Positions 10,549 to 24,615 of a stretch of 64,000 nucleotides of DNA are shown piece after piece. This DNA comes from Balaenoptera acutorostrata. Its lineage: Eukaryota > Chordata > Mammalia > Artiodactyla > Balaenopteridae. Numbering within the stretch: the stretch's first letter is position 1; the number at the start of each line of letters is the position of its first letter. The position numbers and the translations under genes were made by a program. The notes under the pieces are model-generated. The model did no database searches and had not been told where the DNA came from. It saw only the letters and a list, made by a program, of their open reading frames with translations. The DNA lies in the NCBI RefSeq assembly GCF_949987535.1, contig NW_026645862.1, forward strand, positions 186,001 through 250,000, read 5' to 3'.

Positions 10549-12306
10549 TATTCAGGAAAAAACGCATACGCCCTTTTTGGCCAACCAAGCAACCTGGAAA
10601 GGCCAATCAGCGCTCCAAAGAAGTCTCGCTTCCCAGCGGGCAAAAGGGCCATGCGGAAAAAAGTGTCCAAACCAGAAATGCAGGACCGGCCATGGAGAAA
10701 TGGGAGCCTTGCTACGCTGATGGGTGGGATGTAAATTGCCAACAGCCACTCTGGAGAAGTGTACGGTGTGTTCTGAAACATCTAAAAAACACAGCTTGGA
10801 GAGCATAGGGCACTTCCACTCATGGGCGTATAAATTGGGAAAACTAAAAATCAGCAAGACACAGGCACCCCAAAGTTTAGGGCTGCTCTGTTGACAAGAA
10901 CCCCCACTTCATTACACCTTAAATATCCTAGGAAAGAGAAAAATGGATAAAGAAGTTGGGGTCCTCATGTACAATGGAATATCACTCAGCCATGAAATCC
11001 ACGTCATAAGGCTAGTAGCAGCACGATGAGTGGATTTAGGTACGAAGATTCTAAGTGAAATAAGTCACACAGAAAAGACACTTATCATAAGATATCACTT
11101 AGAGAGGGAATGTAAAAACCGCTACACTTGAACTGAATTGCAAAACAGAACAGAGTCACACGTTTAGGAAACACACTATGGCTGCTGAACGGGAAAGGTG
11201 AGGTGGGGTGATGCATAAAACAAGGGTTTCAAATTAGCTCCGATACCGTTCCATAAACCCAATATGTAAGAGACAAGACCTATTCCTTTTTCAGTGAACT
11301 GGACTCAACACCCCCTATTCACCGCACAAGAATATATCTGACTAGTAAGAATCTTCAAACCTATGTATTGATATCTCTCCGTAAGTGAGTCAAGGGGGTG
11401 TAAAGCGACATAAACACAGCCGTGAAAAGCAGCTAAACCCCAATATAAAAATAAATTACTTTTCAAAACCCGTGAAACAAAGACAGTGAAAGAGAGAGAA
11501 ATTCTTACAAAATTCGTTCAGGGGCTGTGATGCAACCTGGATTGACCATATCTAGACCCACAGCTGATTGAGACATAAGGGTGGACACTCTTGGGGCTGA
11601 GAGGTTCGGTGAGGTTGGGTGAGCCAACGCAGACCCTTTCAAGTAATACTGCATGGTACCCATCCCATGGGTCCCAAATCTCCAGGTTCAAGGGCATCTT
11701 CCTACGTCGAAAACAGGCATGAGAAACCCAGAAGATGGTACACCGTGTGATCGGGAAAGGTTTCTAAAACGCACCTCATTTCTCATCTCCTTTGCTCGGA
11801 TTCGACATTCCAGCCGATTTACTAGCCATCTCCCTCCTTGGAGAATCAGCACCTTTAACCTCCTGTTCCGTACAGGTTGCAATTTGTCCTGAGGATGAAG
11901 GGGAAGAGGGGGAACCAATGAGAGACTAGCTCTAGGTGTTGGGACAGGCACAGGTCACTCTATTTTCCCATCAGGAAGAAGAATTAAGCACAAGCTCAGC
12001 CTGCCCCCCAGAACCAGAAGAGGGCCTGAAGCAATCCTGCGCTTTGGCGGCCAGCTCCCAAAAAAGCGAGTTGAAAAATGGAGCTCAGGGGCACTGCAAT
12101 TCAGAAACCTGCACAGTTTTAAATGATACCTCTCGTCCACAAATATACTAAGGGAAGGCAACGAAGAGGCTTTGAAAGCAAGGCAGAATTGCAGGAAACA
12201 GATTTCAGGAGGTAGATTCGAATCGCCTTGAAAGCACATGAAAAGCGGCAAAACGTGGACAATGATGCCCTTGGCCAAAAAGGGCGTATGCGTTTTTTCC
12301 TGAATA
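10549..12306 (+). repeat. Satellite unit 7 (family A; first half of a duplicated dimer)
   Basis: 1,758 bp. 'gcgacataaac' near 11,406, 'cggattcgacattcc' near 11,798 and 'attcagaaacc' near 12,101 recur in unit 9 at +3,516. Opening palindrome 10513-10584 perfect. Confidence 0.95.
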
Positions 12307-14064
12307 TATTCAGGAAAAAACGCATACGCCCTTTTTGGCCAACCAAGCAACCTGGAAAGGCCAATCAGCGCTCCAAAGAAGTCTCGCTTCCCAGCGGGCA
12401 AAAGGGCCATGCGGAAAAAAGTGTCCAAACCAGAAATGCAGGACCGGCCATGGAGAAATGGGAGCCTTGCTACGCTGATGGGTGGGATGTAAATTGCCAA
12501 CAGCCACTCTGGAGAAGTGTACGGTGTGTTCTGAAACATCTAAAAAACACAGCTTGGAGAGCATAGGGCACTTCCACTCATGGGCGTATAAATTGGGAAA
12601 ACTAAAAATCAGCAAGACACAGGCACCCCAAAGTTTAGGGCTGCTCTGTTGACAAGAACCAGCACTTCATTACACCTTAAATATCCTAGGAAAGAGAAAA
12701 ATGGATAAAGAAGTTGGGGTCCTCATGTACAATGGAATATCACTCAGCCATGAAATCCACGTCATAAGGCTAGTAGCAGCACGATGAGTGGATTTAGGTA
12801 CGACGATTCTAAGTGAAATAAGTCACACAGAAAAGACACTTATCATAAGATATCACTTAGAGAGGGAATGTAAAAACCGCTACACTTGAACTGAATTGCA
12901 AAACAGAACAGAGTCACACGTTTAGGAAACACACTATGGCTGCTGAACGGGAAAGGTGAGGTGGGGTGATGCATAAAACAAGGGTTTCAAATTAGCTCCG
13001 ATACCGTTCCATAAACCCAATATGTAAGAGACAAGACCTATTCCTTTTTCAGTGAACTGGACTCAACACCCCCTATTCACCGCACAAGAATATATCTGAC
13101 TAGTAAGAATCTTCAAACCTATGTATTGATATCTCTCCGTAAGTGAGTCAAGGGGGTGTAAAGCGGCATAAACACAGCCGTGAAAAGCAGCTAAACCCCA
13201 TTATAAAAATAAATTACTTTTCAAAACCCGTGAAACAAAGACAGTGAAAGAGAGAGAAATTCTTACAAAATTCGTTCAGGGGCTGTGATGCAACCTGGAT
13301 TGACCATATCTAGACCCACAGCTGATTGAGACATAAGGGTGGACACTCTTGGGGCTGAGAGGTTCGGTGAGGTTGGGTGAGCCAACGCAGACCCTTTCAA
13401 GTAATACTGCATGGTACCCATCCCATGGGTCCCAAATCTCCAGGTTCAAGGGCATCTTCCTACGTCGAAAACAGGCATGAGAAACCCAGAAGATGGTACA
13501 CCGTGTGATCGGGAAAGGTTTCTAAAACGCACCTCATTTCTCATCTCCTTTGCTCGGGTTCGCCATTCCAGCCGATTTACTAGCCATCTCCCTCCTTGGA
13601 GAATCAGCACCTTTAACCTCCTGTTCCGTACAGGTTGCAATTTGTCCTGAGGATGAACGGGAAGAGGGGGAACCAATGAGAGACTAGCTCTAGGTGTTGG
13701 GACAGGCACAGGTCACTCTATTTTCCCATCAGGAAGAAGAATTAAGCACAAGCTCAGCCTGCCCCCCAGAACCAGAAGAGGGCCTGAAGCAATCCTGCGC
13801 TTTTGCGGCCAGCTCCCAAAAAAGCGAGTTGAAAAATGGAGCTCAGGGGCACTGCAATTCACAAACCTGCACAGTTTTAAATGATACCTCTCGTCCACAA
13901 ATATACTAAGGGAAGGCAACGAAGAGGCTTTGAAAGCAAGGCAGAATTGCAGGAAACAGATTTCAGGAGGTAGATTCGAATCGCCTTGAAAGCACATGAA
14001 AAGCGGCAAAACGTGGACAATGATGCCCTTGGCCAAAAAGGGCGTATGCGCTTTTTCCTGAATA
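12307..14064 (+). repeat. Satellite unit 8 (family A; second half of a duplicated dimer)
   Basis: 1,758 bp. 'agaaccagcacttc' near 12,656 (others 'agaacccccacttc') recurs only in unit 10. Its last bases carry the 'gcgctttttcc' arm variant. Opening palindrome 12271-12342 perfect. Confidence 0.95.
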
Positions 14065-15822
14065 TATTCAGGAAAAAACGCATACGCCCTTTTTGGCCAA
14101 CCAAGCAACCTGGAAAGGCCAATCAGCGCTCCAAAGAAGTCTCGCTTCCCAGCGGGCAAAAGGGCCATGCGGAAAAAAGTGTCCAAACCAGAAATGCAGG
14201 ACCGGCCATGGAGAAATGGGAGCCTTGCTACGCTGATGGGTGGGATGTAAATTGCCAACAGCCACTCTGGAGAAGTGTACGGTGTGTTCTGAAACATCTA
14301 AAAAACACAGCTTGGAGAGCATAGGGCACTTCCACTCATGGGCGTATAAATTGGGAAAACTAAAAATCAGCAAGACACAGGCACCCCAAAGTTTAGGGCT
14401 GCTCTGTTGACAAGAACCCCCACTTCATTACACCTTAAATATCCTAGGAAAGAGAAAAATGGATAAAGAAGTTGGGGTCCTCATGTACAATGGAATATCA
14501 CTCAGCCATGAAATCCACGTCATAAGGCTAGTAGCAGCACGATGAGTGGATTTAGGTACGAAGATTCTAAGTGAAATAAGTCACACAGAAAAGACACTTA
14601 TCATAAGATATCACTTAGAGAGGGAATGTAAAAACCGCTACACTTGAACTGAATTGCAAAACAGAACAGAGTCACACGTTTAGGAAACACACTATGGCTG
14701 CTGAACGGGAAAGGTGAGGTGGGGTGATGCATAAAACAAGGGTTTCAAATTAGCTCCGATACCGTTCCATAAACCCAATATGTAAGAGACAAGACCTATT
14801 CCTTTTTCAGTGAACTGGACTCAACACCCCCTATTCACCGCACAAGAATATATCTGACTAGTAAGAATCTTCAAACCTATGTATTGATATCTCTCCGTAA
14901 GTGAGTCAAGGGGGTGTAAAGCGACATAAACACAGCCGTGAAAAGCAGCTAAACCCCAATATAAAAATAAATTACTTTTCAAAACCCGTGAAACAAAGAC
15001 AGTGAAAGAGAGAGAAATTCTTACAAAATTCGTTCAGGGGCTGTGATGCAACCTGGATTGACCATATCTAGACCCACAGCTGATTGAGACATAAGGGTGG
15101 ACACTCTTGGGGCTGAGAGGTTCGGTGAGGTTGGGTGAGCCAACGCAGACCCTTTCAAGTAATACTGCATGGTACCCATCCCATGGGTCCCAAATCTCCA
15201 GGTTCAAGGGCATCTTCCTACGTCGAAAACAGGCATGAGAAACCCAGAAGATGGTACACCGTGTGATCGGGAAAGGTTTCTAAAACGCACCTCATTTCTC
15301 ATCTCCTTTGCTCGGATTCGACATTCCAGCCGATTTACTAGCCATCTCCCTCCTTGGAGAATCAGCACCTTTAACCTCCTGTTCCGTACAGGTTGCAATT
15401 TGTCCTGAGGATGAAGGGGAAGAGGGGGAACCAATGAGAGACTAGCTCTAGGTGTTGGGACAGGCACAGGTCACTCTATTTTCCCATCAGGAAGAAGAAT
15501 TAAGCACAAGCTCAGCCTGCCCCCCAGAACCAGAAGAGGGCCTGAAGCAATCCTGCGCTTTGGCGGCCAGCTCCCAAAAAAGCGAGTTGAAAAATGGAGC
15601 TCAGGGGCACTGCAATTCAGAAACCTGCACAGTTTTAAATGATACCTCTCGTCCACAAATATACTAAGGGAAGGCAACGAAGAGGCTTTGAAAGCAAGGC
15701 AGAATTGCAGGAAACAGATTTCAGGAGGTAGATTCGAATCGCCTTGAAAGCACATGAAAAGCGGCAAAACGTGGACAATGATGCCCTTGGCCAAAAAGGG
15801 CGTATGCGTTTTTTCCTGAATA
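14065..15822 (+). repeat. Satellite unit 9 (family A; copy of unit 7)
   Basis: 1,758 bp. Repeats unit 7's private variants ('gcgacataaac' near 14,922, 'attcagaaacc' near 15,617). Opening palindrome 14029-14100 has one mismatch (C in the T-run of the left arm). Confidence 0.95.
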
Positions 15823-17580
15823 TATTCAGGAAAAAACGCATACGCCCTTTTTGGCCAACCAAGCAACCTGGAAAGGCCAATCAGCGCTCCAAAGAAGTCT
15901 CGCTTCCCAGCGGGCAAAAGGGCCATGCGGAAAAAAGTGTCCAAACCAGAAATGCAGGACCGGCCATGGAGAAATGGGAGCCTTGCTACGCTGATGGGTG
16001 GGATGTAAATTGCCAACAGCCACTCTGGAGAAGTGTACGGTGTGTTCTGAAACATCTAAAAAACACAGCTTGGAGAGCATAGGGCACTTCCACTCATGGG
16101 CGTATAAATTGGGAAAACTAAAAATCAGCAAGACACAGGCACCCCAAAGTTTAGGGCTGCTCTGTTGACAAGAACCAGCACTTCATTACACCTTAAATAT
16201 CCTAGGAAAGAGAAAAATGGATAAAGAAGTTGGGGTCCTCATGTACAATGGAATATCACTCAGCCATGAAATCCACGTCATAAGGCTAGTAGCAGCACGA
16301 TGAGTGGATTTAGGTACGACGATTCTAAGTGAAATAAGTCACACAGAAAAGACACTTATCATAAGATATCACTTAGAGAGGGAATGTAAAAACCGCTACA
16401 CTTGAACTGAATTGCAAAACAGAACAGAGTCACACGTTTAGGAAACACACTATGGCTGCTGAACGGGAAAGGTGAGGTGGGGTGATGCATAAAACAAGGG
16501 TTTCAAATTAGCTCCGATACCGTTCCATAAACCCAATATGTAAGAGACAAGACCTATTCCTTTTTCAGTGAACTGGACTCAACACCCCCTATTCACCGCA
16601 CAAGAATATATCTGACTAGTAAGAATCTTCAAACCTATGTATTGATATCTCTCCGTAAGTGAGTCAAGGGGGTGTAAAGCGGCATAAACACAGCCGTGAA
16701 AAGCAGCTAAACCCCATTATAAAAATAAATTACTTTTCAAAACCCGTGAAACAAAGACAGTGAAAGAGAGAGAAATTCTTACAAAATTCGTTCAGGGGCT
16801 GTGATGCAACCTGGATTGACCATATCTAGACCCACAGCTGATTGAGACATAAGGGTGGACACTCTTGGGGCTGAGAGGTTCGGTGAGGTTGGGTGAGCCA
16901 ACGCAGACCCTTTCAAGTAATACTGCATGGTACCCATCCCATGGGTCCCAAATCTCCAGGTTCAAGGGCATCTTCCTACGTCGAAAACAGGCATGAGAAA
17001 CCCAGAAGATGGTACACCGTGTGATCGGGAAAGGTTTCTAAAACGCACCTCATTTCTCATCTCCTTTGCTCGGGTTCGCCATTCCAGCCGATTTACTAGC
17101 CATCTCCCTCCTTGGAGAATCAGCACCTTTAACCTCCTGTTCCGTACAGGTTGCAATTTGTCCTGAGGATGAACGGGAAGAGGGGGAACCAATGAGAGAC
17201 TAGCTCTAGGTGTTGGGACAGGCACAGGTCACTCTATTTTCCCATCAGGAAGAAGAATTAAGCACAAGCTCAGCCTGCCCCCCAGAACCAGAAGAGGGCC
17301 TGAAGCAATCCTGCGCTTTTGCGGCCAGCTCCCAAAAAAGCGAGTTGAAAAATGGAGCTCAGGGGCACTGCAATTCACAAACCTGCACAGTTTTAAATGA
17401 TACCTCTCGTCCACAAATATACTAAGGGAAGGCAACGAAGAGGCTTTGAAAGCAAGGCAGAATTGCAGGAAACAGATTTCAGGAGGTAGATTCGAATCGC
17501 CTTGAAAGCACATGAAAAGCGGCAAAACGTGGACAATGATGCCCTTGGCCAAAAAGGGCGTATGCGCTTTTTCCTGAATA
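15823..17580 (+). repeat. Satellite unit 10 (family A; copy of unit 8)
   Basis: 1,758 bp. Repeats 'agaaccagcacttc' near 16,172 and ends in the same 'gcgctttttcc' arm variant as unit 8. Opening palindrome 15787-15858 perfect. Confidence 0.95.
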
Positions 17581-19339
17581 TATTCAGGAAAAAACGCATA
17601 CGCCCTTTTTGGCCAACCAAGCAACCTGGAAAGGCCAATCAGCGCTCCAAAGAAGTCTCGCTTCCCAGCGGGCAAAAGGGCCATGCGGAAAAAAGTGTCC
17701 AAACCAGAAATGCAGGACCGGCCATGGAGAAATGGGAGCCTTGCTACGCTGATGGGTGGGATGTAAATTGCCAACAGCCACTCTGGAGAAGTGTACGGTG
17801 TGTTCTGAAACATCTAAAAAACACAGCTTGGAGAGCATAGGGCACTTCCACTCATGGGCGTATAAATTGGGAAAACTAAAAATCAGCAAGACACAGGCAC
17901 CCCAAAGTTTAGGGCTGCTCTGTTGACAAGAACCCCCACTTCATTACACCTTAAATATCCTAGGAAAGAGAAAAATGGATAAAGAAGTTGGGGTCCTCAT
18001 GTACAATGGAATATCACTCAGCCATGAAATCCACGTCATAAGGCTAGTAGCAGCACGATGAGTGGATTTAGGTACGAAGATTCTAAGTGAAATAAGTCAC
18101 ACAGAAAAAGACACTTATCATAAGATATCACTTAGAGAGGGAATGTAAAAACCGCTACACTTGAACTGAATTGCAAAACAGAACAGAGTCACACGTTTAG
18201 GAAACACACTATGGCTGCTGAACGGGAAAGGTGAGGTGGGGTGATGCATAAAACAAGGGTTTCAAATTAGCTCCGATACCGTTCCATAAACCCAATATGT
18301 AAGAGACAAGACCTATTCCTTTTTCAGTGAACTGGCCTCAACACCCCCTATTCACCGCACAAGAATATATCTGACTAGTAAGAATCTTCAAACCTATGTA
18401 TTGATATCTCTCCGTAAGTGAGTCAAGGGGGTGTAAAGCGGCATAAACACAGCCGTGAAAAGCAGCTAAACCCCATTATAAAAATAAATTACTTTTCAAA
18501 ACCCGTGAAACAAAGACAGTGAAAGAGAGAGAAATTCTTACAAAATTCGTTCAGGGGCTGTGATGCAACCTGGATTGACCATATCTAGACCCACAGCTGA
18601 TTGAGACATAAGGGTGGACACTCTTGGGGCTGAGAGGTTCGGTGAGGTTGGGTGAGCCAACGCAGACCCTTTCAAGTAATACTGCATGGTACCCATCCCA
18701 TGGGTCCCAAATCTCCAGGTTCAAGGGCATCTTCCTACGTCGAAAACAGGCATGAGAAACCCAGAAGATGGTACACCGTGTGATCGGGAAAGGTTTCTAA
18801 AACGCACCTCATTTCTCATCTCCTTTGCTCGGGTTCGCCATTCCAGCCGATTTACTAGCCATCTCCCTCCTTGGAGAATCAGCACCTTTAACCTCCTGTT
18901 CCGTACAGGTTGCAATTTGTCCTGAGGATGAACGGGAAGAGGGGGAACCAATGAGAGACTAGCTCTAGGTGTTGGGACAGGCACAGGTCACTCTATTTTC
19001 CCATCAGGAAGAAGAATTAAGCACAAGCTCAGCCTGCCCCCCAGAACCAGAAGAGGGCCTGAAGCAATCATGCGCTTTTGCGGCCAGCTCCCAAAAAAGC
19101 GAGTTGAAAAATGGAGCTCAGGGGCACTGCAATTCACAAACCTGCACAGTTTTAAATGATACCTCTCGTCCACAAATATACTAAGGGAAGGCAACGAAGA
19201 GGCTTTGAAAGCAAGGCAGAATTGCAGGAAACAGATTTCAGGAGGTAGATTCGAATCGCCTTGAAAGCACATGAAAAGCGGCAAAACGTGGACAATGATG
19301 CCCTTGGCCAAAAAGGGCGTATGCGTTTTTTCCTGAATA
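17581..19339 (+). repeat. Satellite unit 11 (family A)
   Basis: 1,759 bp (extra A in 'cagaaaaagacac'). Private 'actggcctcaac' near 18,333 and 'caatcatgcgc' near 19,065. Opening palindrome 17545-17616 has the same single mismatch as that of unit 9, as expected from the dimer duplication. Confidence 0.95.
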
Positions 19340-21098
19340 TATTCAGGAAAAAACGCATACGCCCTTTTTGGCCAACCAAGCAACCTGGAAAGGCCAATCA
19401 GCGCTCCAAAGAAGTCTCGCTTCCCAGCGGGCAAAAGGGCCATGCGGAAAAAAGTGTCCAAACCAGAAATGCAGGACCGGCCATGGAGAAATGGGAGCCT
19501 TGCTACGCTGATGGGTGGGATGTAAATTGCCAACAGCCACTCTGGAGAAGTGTACGGTGTGTTCTGAAACATCTAAAAAACACAGCTTGGAGAGCATAGG
19601 GCACTTCCACTCATGGGCGTATAAATTGGGAAAACTAAAAATCAGCAAGACACAGGCACCCCAAAGTTTAGGGCTGCTCTGTTGACAAGAACCCCCACTT
19701 CATTACACCTTAAATATCCTAGGAAAGAGAAAAATGGATAAAGAAGTTGGGGTCCTCATGTACAATGGAATATCACTCAGTCATGAAATCAACGTCATAA
19801 GGCTAGTAGCAGCACGATGAGTGGATTTAGGTACGAAGATTCTAAGTGAAATAAGTCACACAGAAAAAGACACTTATCATAAGATATCACTTAGAGAGGG
19901 AATGTAAAAACCGCTACACTTGAACTGAATTGCAAAACAGAACAGAGTCACACGTTTAGGAAACACACTATGGCTGCTGAACGGGAAAGGTGAGGTGGGG
20001 TGATGCATAAAACAAGGGTTTCAAATTAGCTCCGATACCGTTCCATAAACCCAATATGTAAGAGACAAGACCTATTCCTTTTTCAGTGAACTGGACTCAA
20101 CACCCCCTATTCACCGCACAAGAATATATCTGACTAGTAAGAATCTTCAAACCTATGTATTGATATCTCTCCGTAAGTGAGTCAAGGGGGTGTAAAGCGG
20201 CATAAACACAGCCGTGAAAAGCAGCTAAACCCCAATATAAAAATAAATTACTTTTCAAAACCCGTGAAACAAAGACAGTGAAAGAGAGAGAAATTCTTAC
20301 AAAATTCGTTCAGGGGCTGTGATGCAACCTGGATTGACCATATCTAGACCCACAGCTGATTGAGACATAAGGGTGGACACTCTTGGGGCTGAGAGGTTCG
20401 GTGAGGTTGGGTGAGCCAACGCAGACCCTTTCAAGTAATACTGCATGGTACCCATCCCATGGGTCCCAAATCTCCAGGTTCAAGGGCATCTTCCTACGTC
20501 GAAAACAGGCATGAGAAACCCAGAAGATGGTACACCGTGTGATCGGGAAAGGTTTCTAAAACGCACCTCATTTCTCATCTCCTTTGCTCGGGTTCGCCAT
20601 TCCAGCCGATTTACTAGCCATCTCCCTCCTTGGAGAATCAGCACCTTTAACCTCCTGTTCCGTACAGGTTGCAATTTGTCCTGAGGATGAACGGGAAGAG
20701 GGGGAACCAATGAGAGACTAGCTCTAGGTGTTGGGACAGGCACAGGTCACTCTATTTTCCCATCAGGAAGAAGAATTAAGCACAAGCTCAGCCTGCCCCC
20801 CAGAACCAGAAGAGGGCCTGAAGCAATCCTGCGCTTTTGCGGCCAGCTCCCAAAAAAGCGAGTTGAAAAATGGAGCTCAGGGGCACTGCAATTCACAAAC
20901 CTGCACAGTTTTAAATGATACCTCTCGTCCACAAATATACTAAGGGAAGGCAACGAAGAGGCTTTGAAAGCAAGGCAGAATTGCAGGAAACAGATTTCAG
21001 GAGGTAGATTCGAATCGCCTTGAAAGCACATGAAAAGCGGCAAAACGTGGACAATGATGCCCTTGGCCAAAAAGGGCGTATGCGTTTTTTCCTGAATA
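19340..21098 (+). repeat. Satellite unit 12 (family A)
   Basis: 1,759 bp (extra A). Private 'cagtcatgaaatc' near 19,779, followed by 'aatcaacgtc', the base typical of family B. Opening palindrome 19304-19375 perfect. Confidence 0.95.
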
Positions 21099-22856
21099 TA
21101 TTCAGGAAAAAACGCATACGCCCTTTTTGGCCAACCAAGCAACCTGGAAAGGCCAATCAGCGCTCCAAAGAAGTCTCGCTTCCCAGCGGGCCAAAGGGCC
21201 ATGCGGAAAAAAGTGTCCAAACCAGAAATGCAGGACCGGCCATGGAGAAATGGGAGCCTTGCTACGCTGATGGGTGGGATGTAAATTGCCAACAGCCACT
21301 CTGGAGAAGTGTACGGTGTGTTCTGAAACATCTAAAAAACACAGCTTGGAGAGAATAGGGCACTTCCACTCATGGGCGTATAAATTGGGAAAACTAAAAA
21401 TCAGCAAGACACAGGCACCCCAAAGTTTAGGGCTGCTCTGTTGACAAGAACCCCCACTTCATTACACCTTAAATATCCTAGGAAAGAGAAAAATGGATAA
21501 AGAAGTTGGGGTCCTCATGTACAATGGAATATCACTCAGCCATGAAATCCACGTCATAAGGCTAGTAGCAGCACGATGAGTGGATTTAGGTACGACGATT
21601 GTAAGTGAAATAAGTCACACAGAAAAGACACTTATCATAAGATATCACTTAGAGAGGGAATGTAAAAACCGCTACACTTGAACTGAATTGCAAAACAGAA
21701 CAGAGTCACACGTTTAGGAAACACACTATGGCTGCTGAACGGGAAAGGTGAGGTGGGGTGATGCATAAAACAAGGGTTTCAAATTAGCTCCGATACCGTT
21801 CCATAAACCCAATATGTAAGAGACAAGACCTATTCCTTTTTCAGTGAACTGGACTCAACACCCCCTATTCACCGCACAAGAATATATCTGACTAGTAAGA
21901 ATCTTCAAACCTATGTATTGATATCTCTCCGTAAGTGAGTCAAGGGGGTGTAAAGCGGCATAAACACAGCCGTGAAAAGCAGCTAAACCCCAATATAAAA
22001 ATAAATTACTTTTCAAAACCCGTGAAACAAAGACAGTGAAAGAGAGAGAAATTCTTACAAAATTCGTTCAGGGGCTGTGATGCAACCTGGATTGACCATA
22101 TCTAGACCCACAGCTGATTGAGACATAAGGGTGGACACTCTTGGGGCTGAGAGGTTCGGTGAGGTTGGGTGAGCCAACGCAGACCCTTTCAAGTAATACT
22201 GCATGGTACCCATCCCATGGGTCCCAAATCTCCAGGTTCAAGGGCATCTTCCTACGTCGAAAACAGGCATGAGAAACCCAGAAGATGGTACACCGTGTGA
22301 TCGGGAAAGGTTTCTAAAACGCACCTCATTTCTCATCTCCTTTGCTCGGGTTCGCCATTCCAGCCGATTTACTAGCCATCTCCCTCCTTGGAGAATCAGC
22401 ACCTTTAACCTCCTGTTCCGTACAGGTTGCAATTTGTCCTGAGGATGAACGGGAAGAGGGGGAACCAATGAGAGACTAGCTCTAGGTGTTGGGACAGGCA
22501 CAGGTCACTCTATTTTCCCATCAGGAAGAAGAATTAAGCACAAGCTCAGCCTGCCCCCCAGAACCAGAAGAGGGCCTGAAGCAATCCTGCGCTTTTGCGG
22601 CCAGCTCCCAAAAAAGCGAGTTGAAAAATGGAGCTCAGGGGCACTGCAATTCACAAACCTGCAGAGTTTTAAATGATACCTCTCGTCCACAAATATACTA
22701 AGGGAAGGCAACGAAGAGGCTTTGAAAGCAAGGCAGAATTGCAGGAAACAGATTTCAGGAGGTAGATTCGAATCGCCTTGAAAGCACATGAAAAGCGGCA
22801 AAACGTGGACAATGATGCCCTTGGCCAAAAAGGGCGTATGCGTTTTTTCCTGAATA
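21099..22856 (+). repeat. Satellite unit 13 (family A)
   Basis: 1,758 bp. Private 'gcgggccaaagg' near 21,187, 'gagagaatagg' near 21,350 and 'cgattgtaagtg' near 21,597. Opening palindrome 21063-21134 perfect. Confidence 0.95.
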
Positions 22857-24615
22857 TATTCAGGAAAAAACGCATACGCCCTTTTTGGCCAACCAAGCCA
22901 CCTGGAAAGGCAAATCAGCGCTCCAAAGAAGTCTCGCTTCCCAGCGGGCAAAAGGGCCATGCGGAAAAAAGTGTCCAAACCAGAAATGCAGGACCGGCCA
23001 TGGAGAAATGGGAGCCTTGCTACGCTGATGGGTGGGATGTAAATTCCCAACAGCCACTCTGGAGAAGTGTACGGTGTGTTCTGAAACATCTAAAAAACAC
23101 AGCTTGGAGAGCATAGGGCACTTCCACTCATGGGCGTATAAATTGGGAAAACTAAAAATCAGCAAGACACAGGCACCCCAAAGTTTAGGGCTGCTCTGTG
23201 GACAAGAACCCCCACTTCATTACACCTTAAATATCCTAGGAAAGAGAAAAATGGATAAAGAAGTTGGGGTCCTCATGTACAATGGAATATCACTCAGCCA
23301 TGAAATCAACGTCATAAGGCTAGTAGCAGCACGATGAGTGGATTTAGGTACGAAGATTCTAAGTGAAATAAGTCACACAGAAAAAGACACTTATCATAAG
23401 ATATCACTTAGAGAGGGAATGTAAAAACCGCTACACTTGAACTGAATTGCAAAACAGAACAGAGTCACACGTTTAGGAAACACACTATGGCTGCTGAACG
23501 GGAAAGGTGAGGTGGGGTGATGCATAAAACAAGGGTTTCAAATTAGCTCCGATACCGTTCCATAAACCCAATATGTAAGAGACAAGACCTATTCCTTTTT
23601 CAGTGAACTGGACTCAACACCCCCTATTCACCGCACAAGTATATATCTGACTAGTAAGAATCTTCAAACCTATGTATTGATATCTCTCCGTAAGTGAGTC
23701 AAGGGGGTGTAAAGCGGCATAAACACAGCCGTGAAAAGCAGCTAAACCCCATTATAAAAATAAATTACTTTTCAAAACCCGTGAAACAAAGACAGTGAAA
23801 GAGAGAGAAATTCTTACAAAATTCGTTCAGGGGCTGTGATGCAACCTGGATTGACCATATCTAGACCCACAGCTGATTGAGACATAAGGGTGGACACTCT
23901 TGGGGCTGAGAGGTTCGGTGAGGTTGGGTGAGCCAACGCAGACCCTTTCAAGTAATACTGCATGGTACCCATCCCATGGGTCCCAAATCTCCAGGTTCAA
24001 GGGCATCTTCCTACGTCGAAAACAGGCATGAGAAACCCAGAAGATGGTACACCGTGTGATCGGGAAAGGTTTCTAAAACGCACCTCATTTCTCATCTCCT
24101 TTGCTCGGGTTCGCCATTCCAGCCGATTTACTAGCCATCTCCCTCCTTGGAGAATCAGCACCTTTAACCTCCTGTTCCGTACAGGTTGCAATTTGTCCTG
24201 AGGATGAAGGGGAAGAGGGGGAACCAATGAGAGACTAGCTCTAGGTGTTGGGACAGGCACAGGTCACTCTATTTTCCCATCAGGAAGAAGAATTAAGCAC
24301 AAGCTCAGCCTGCCCCCCAGAACCAGAAGAGGGCCTGAAGCAATCCTGCGCTTTTGCGGCCAGCTCCCAAAAAAGCGAGTTGAAAAATGGAGCTCAGGGG
24401 CACTGCAATTCACAAACCTGCACAGTTTTAAATGATACCTCTCGTCCACAAATATACTAAGGGAAGGCAACGAAGAGGCTTTGAAAGCAAGGCAGAATTG
24501 CAGGAAACAGATTTCAGGAGGTAGATTCGAATCGCCTTGAAAGCACATGAAAAGCGGCAAAACGTGGACAATGATGCCCTTGGCCAAAAAGGGCGTATGC
24601 GTTTTTTCCTGAATA
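22857..24615 (+). repeat. Satellite unit 14 (family A with short B-like patches)
   Basis: 1,759 bp. Begins with the B-type 'ccacctggaaaggcaaatca' (22,899-22,918) and has B-type 'gaaatcaacgtc' near 23,302, within otherwise A sequence. Private 'aaattcccaac' near 23,041. 'ctgtggacaag' near 23,197 is shared with unit 17. Opening palindrome 22821-22892 perfect. Confidence 0.95.
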
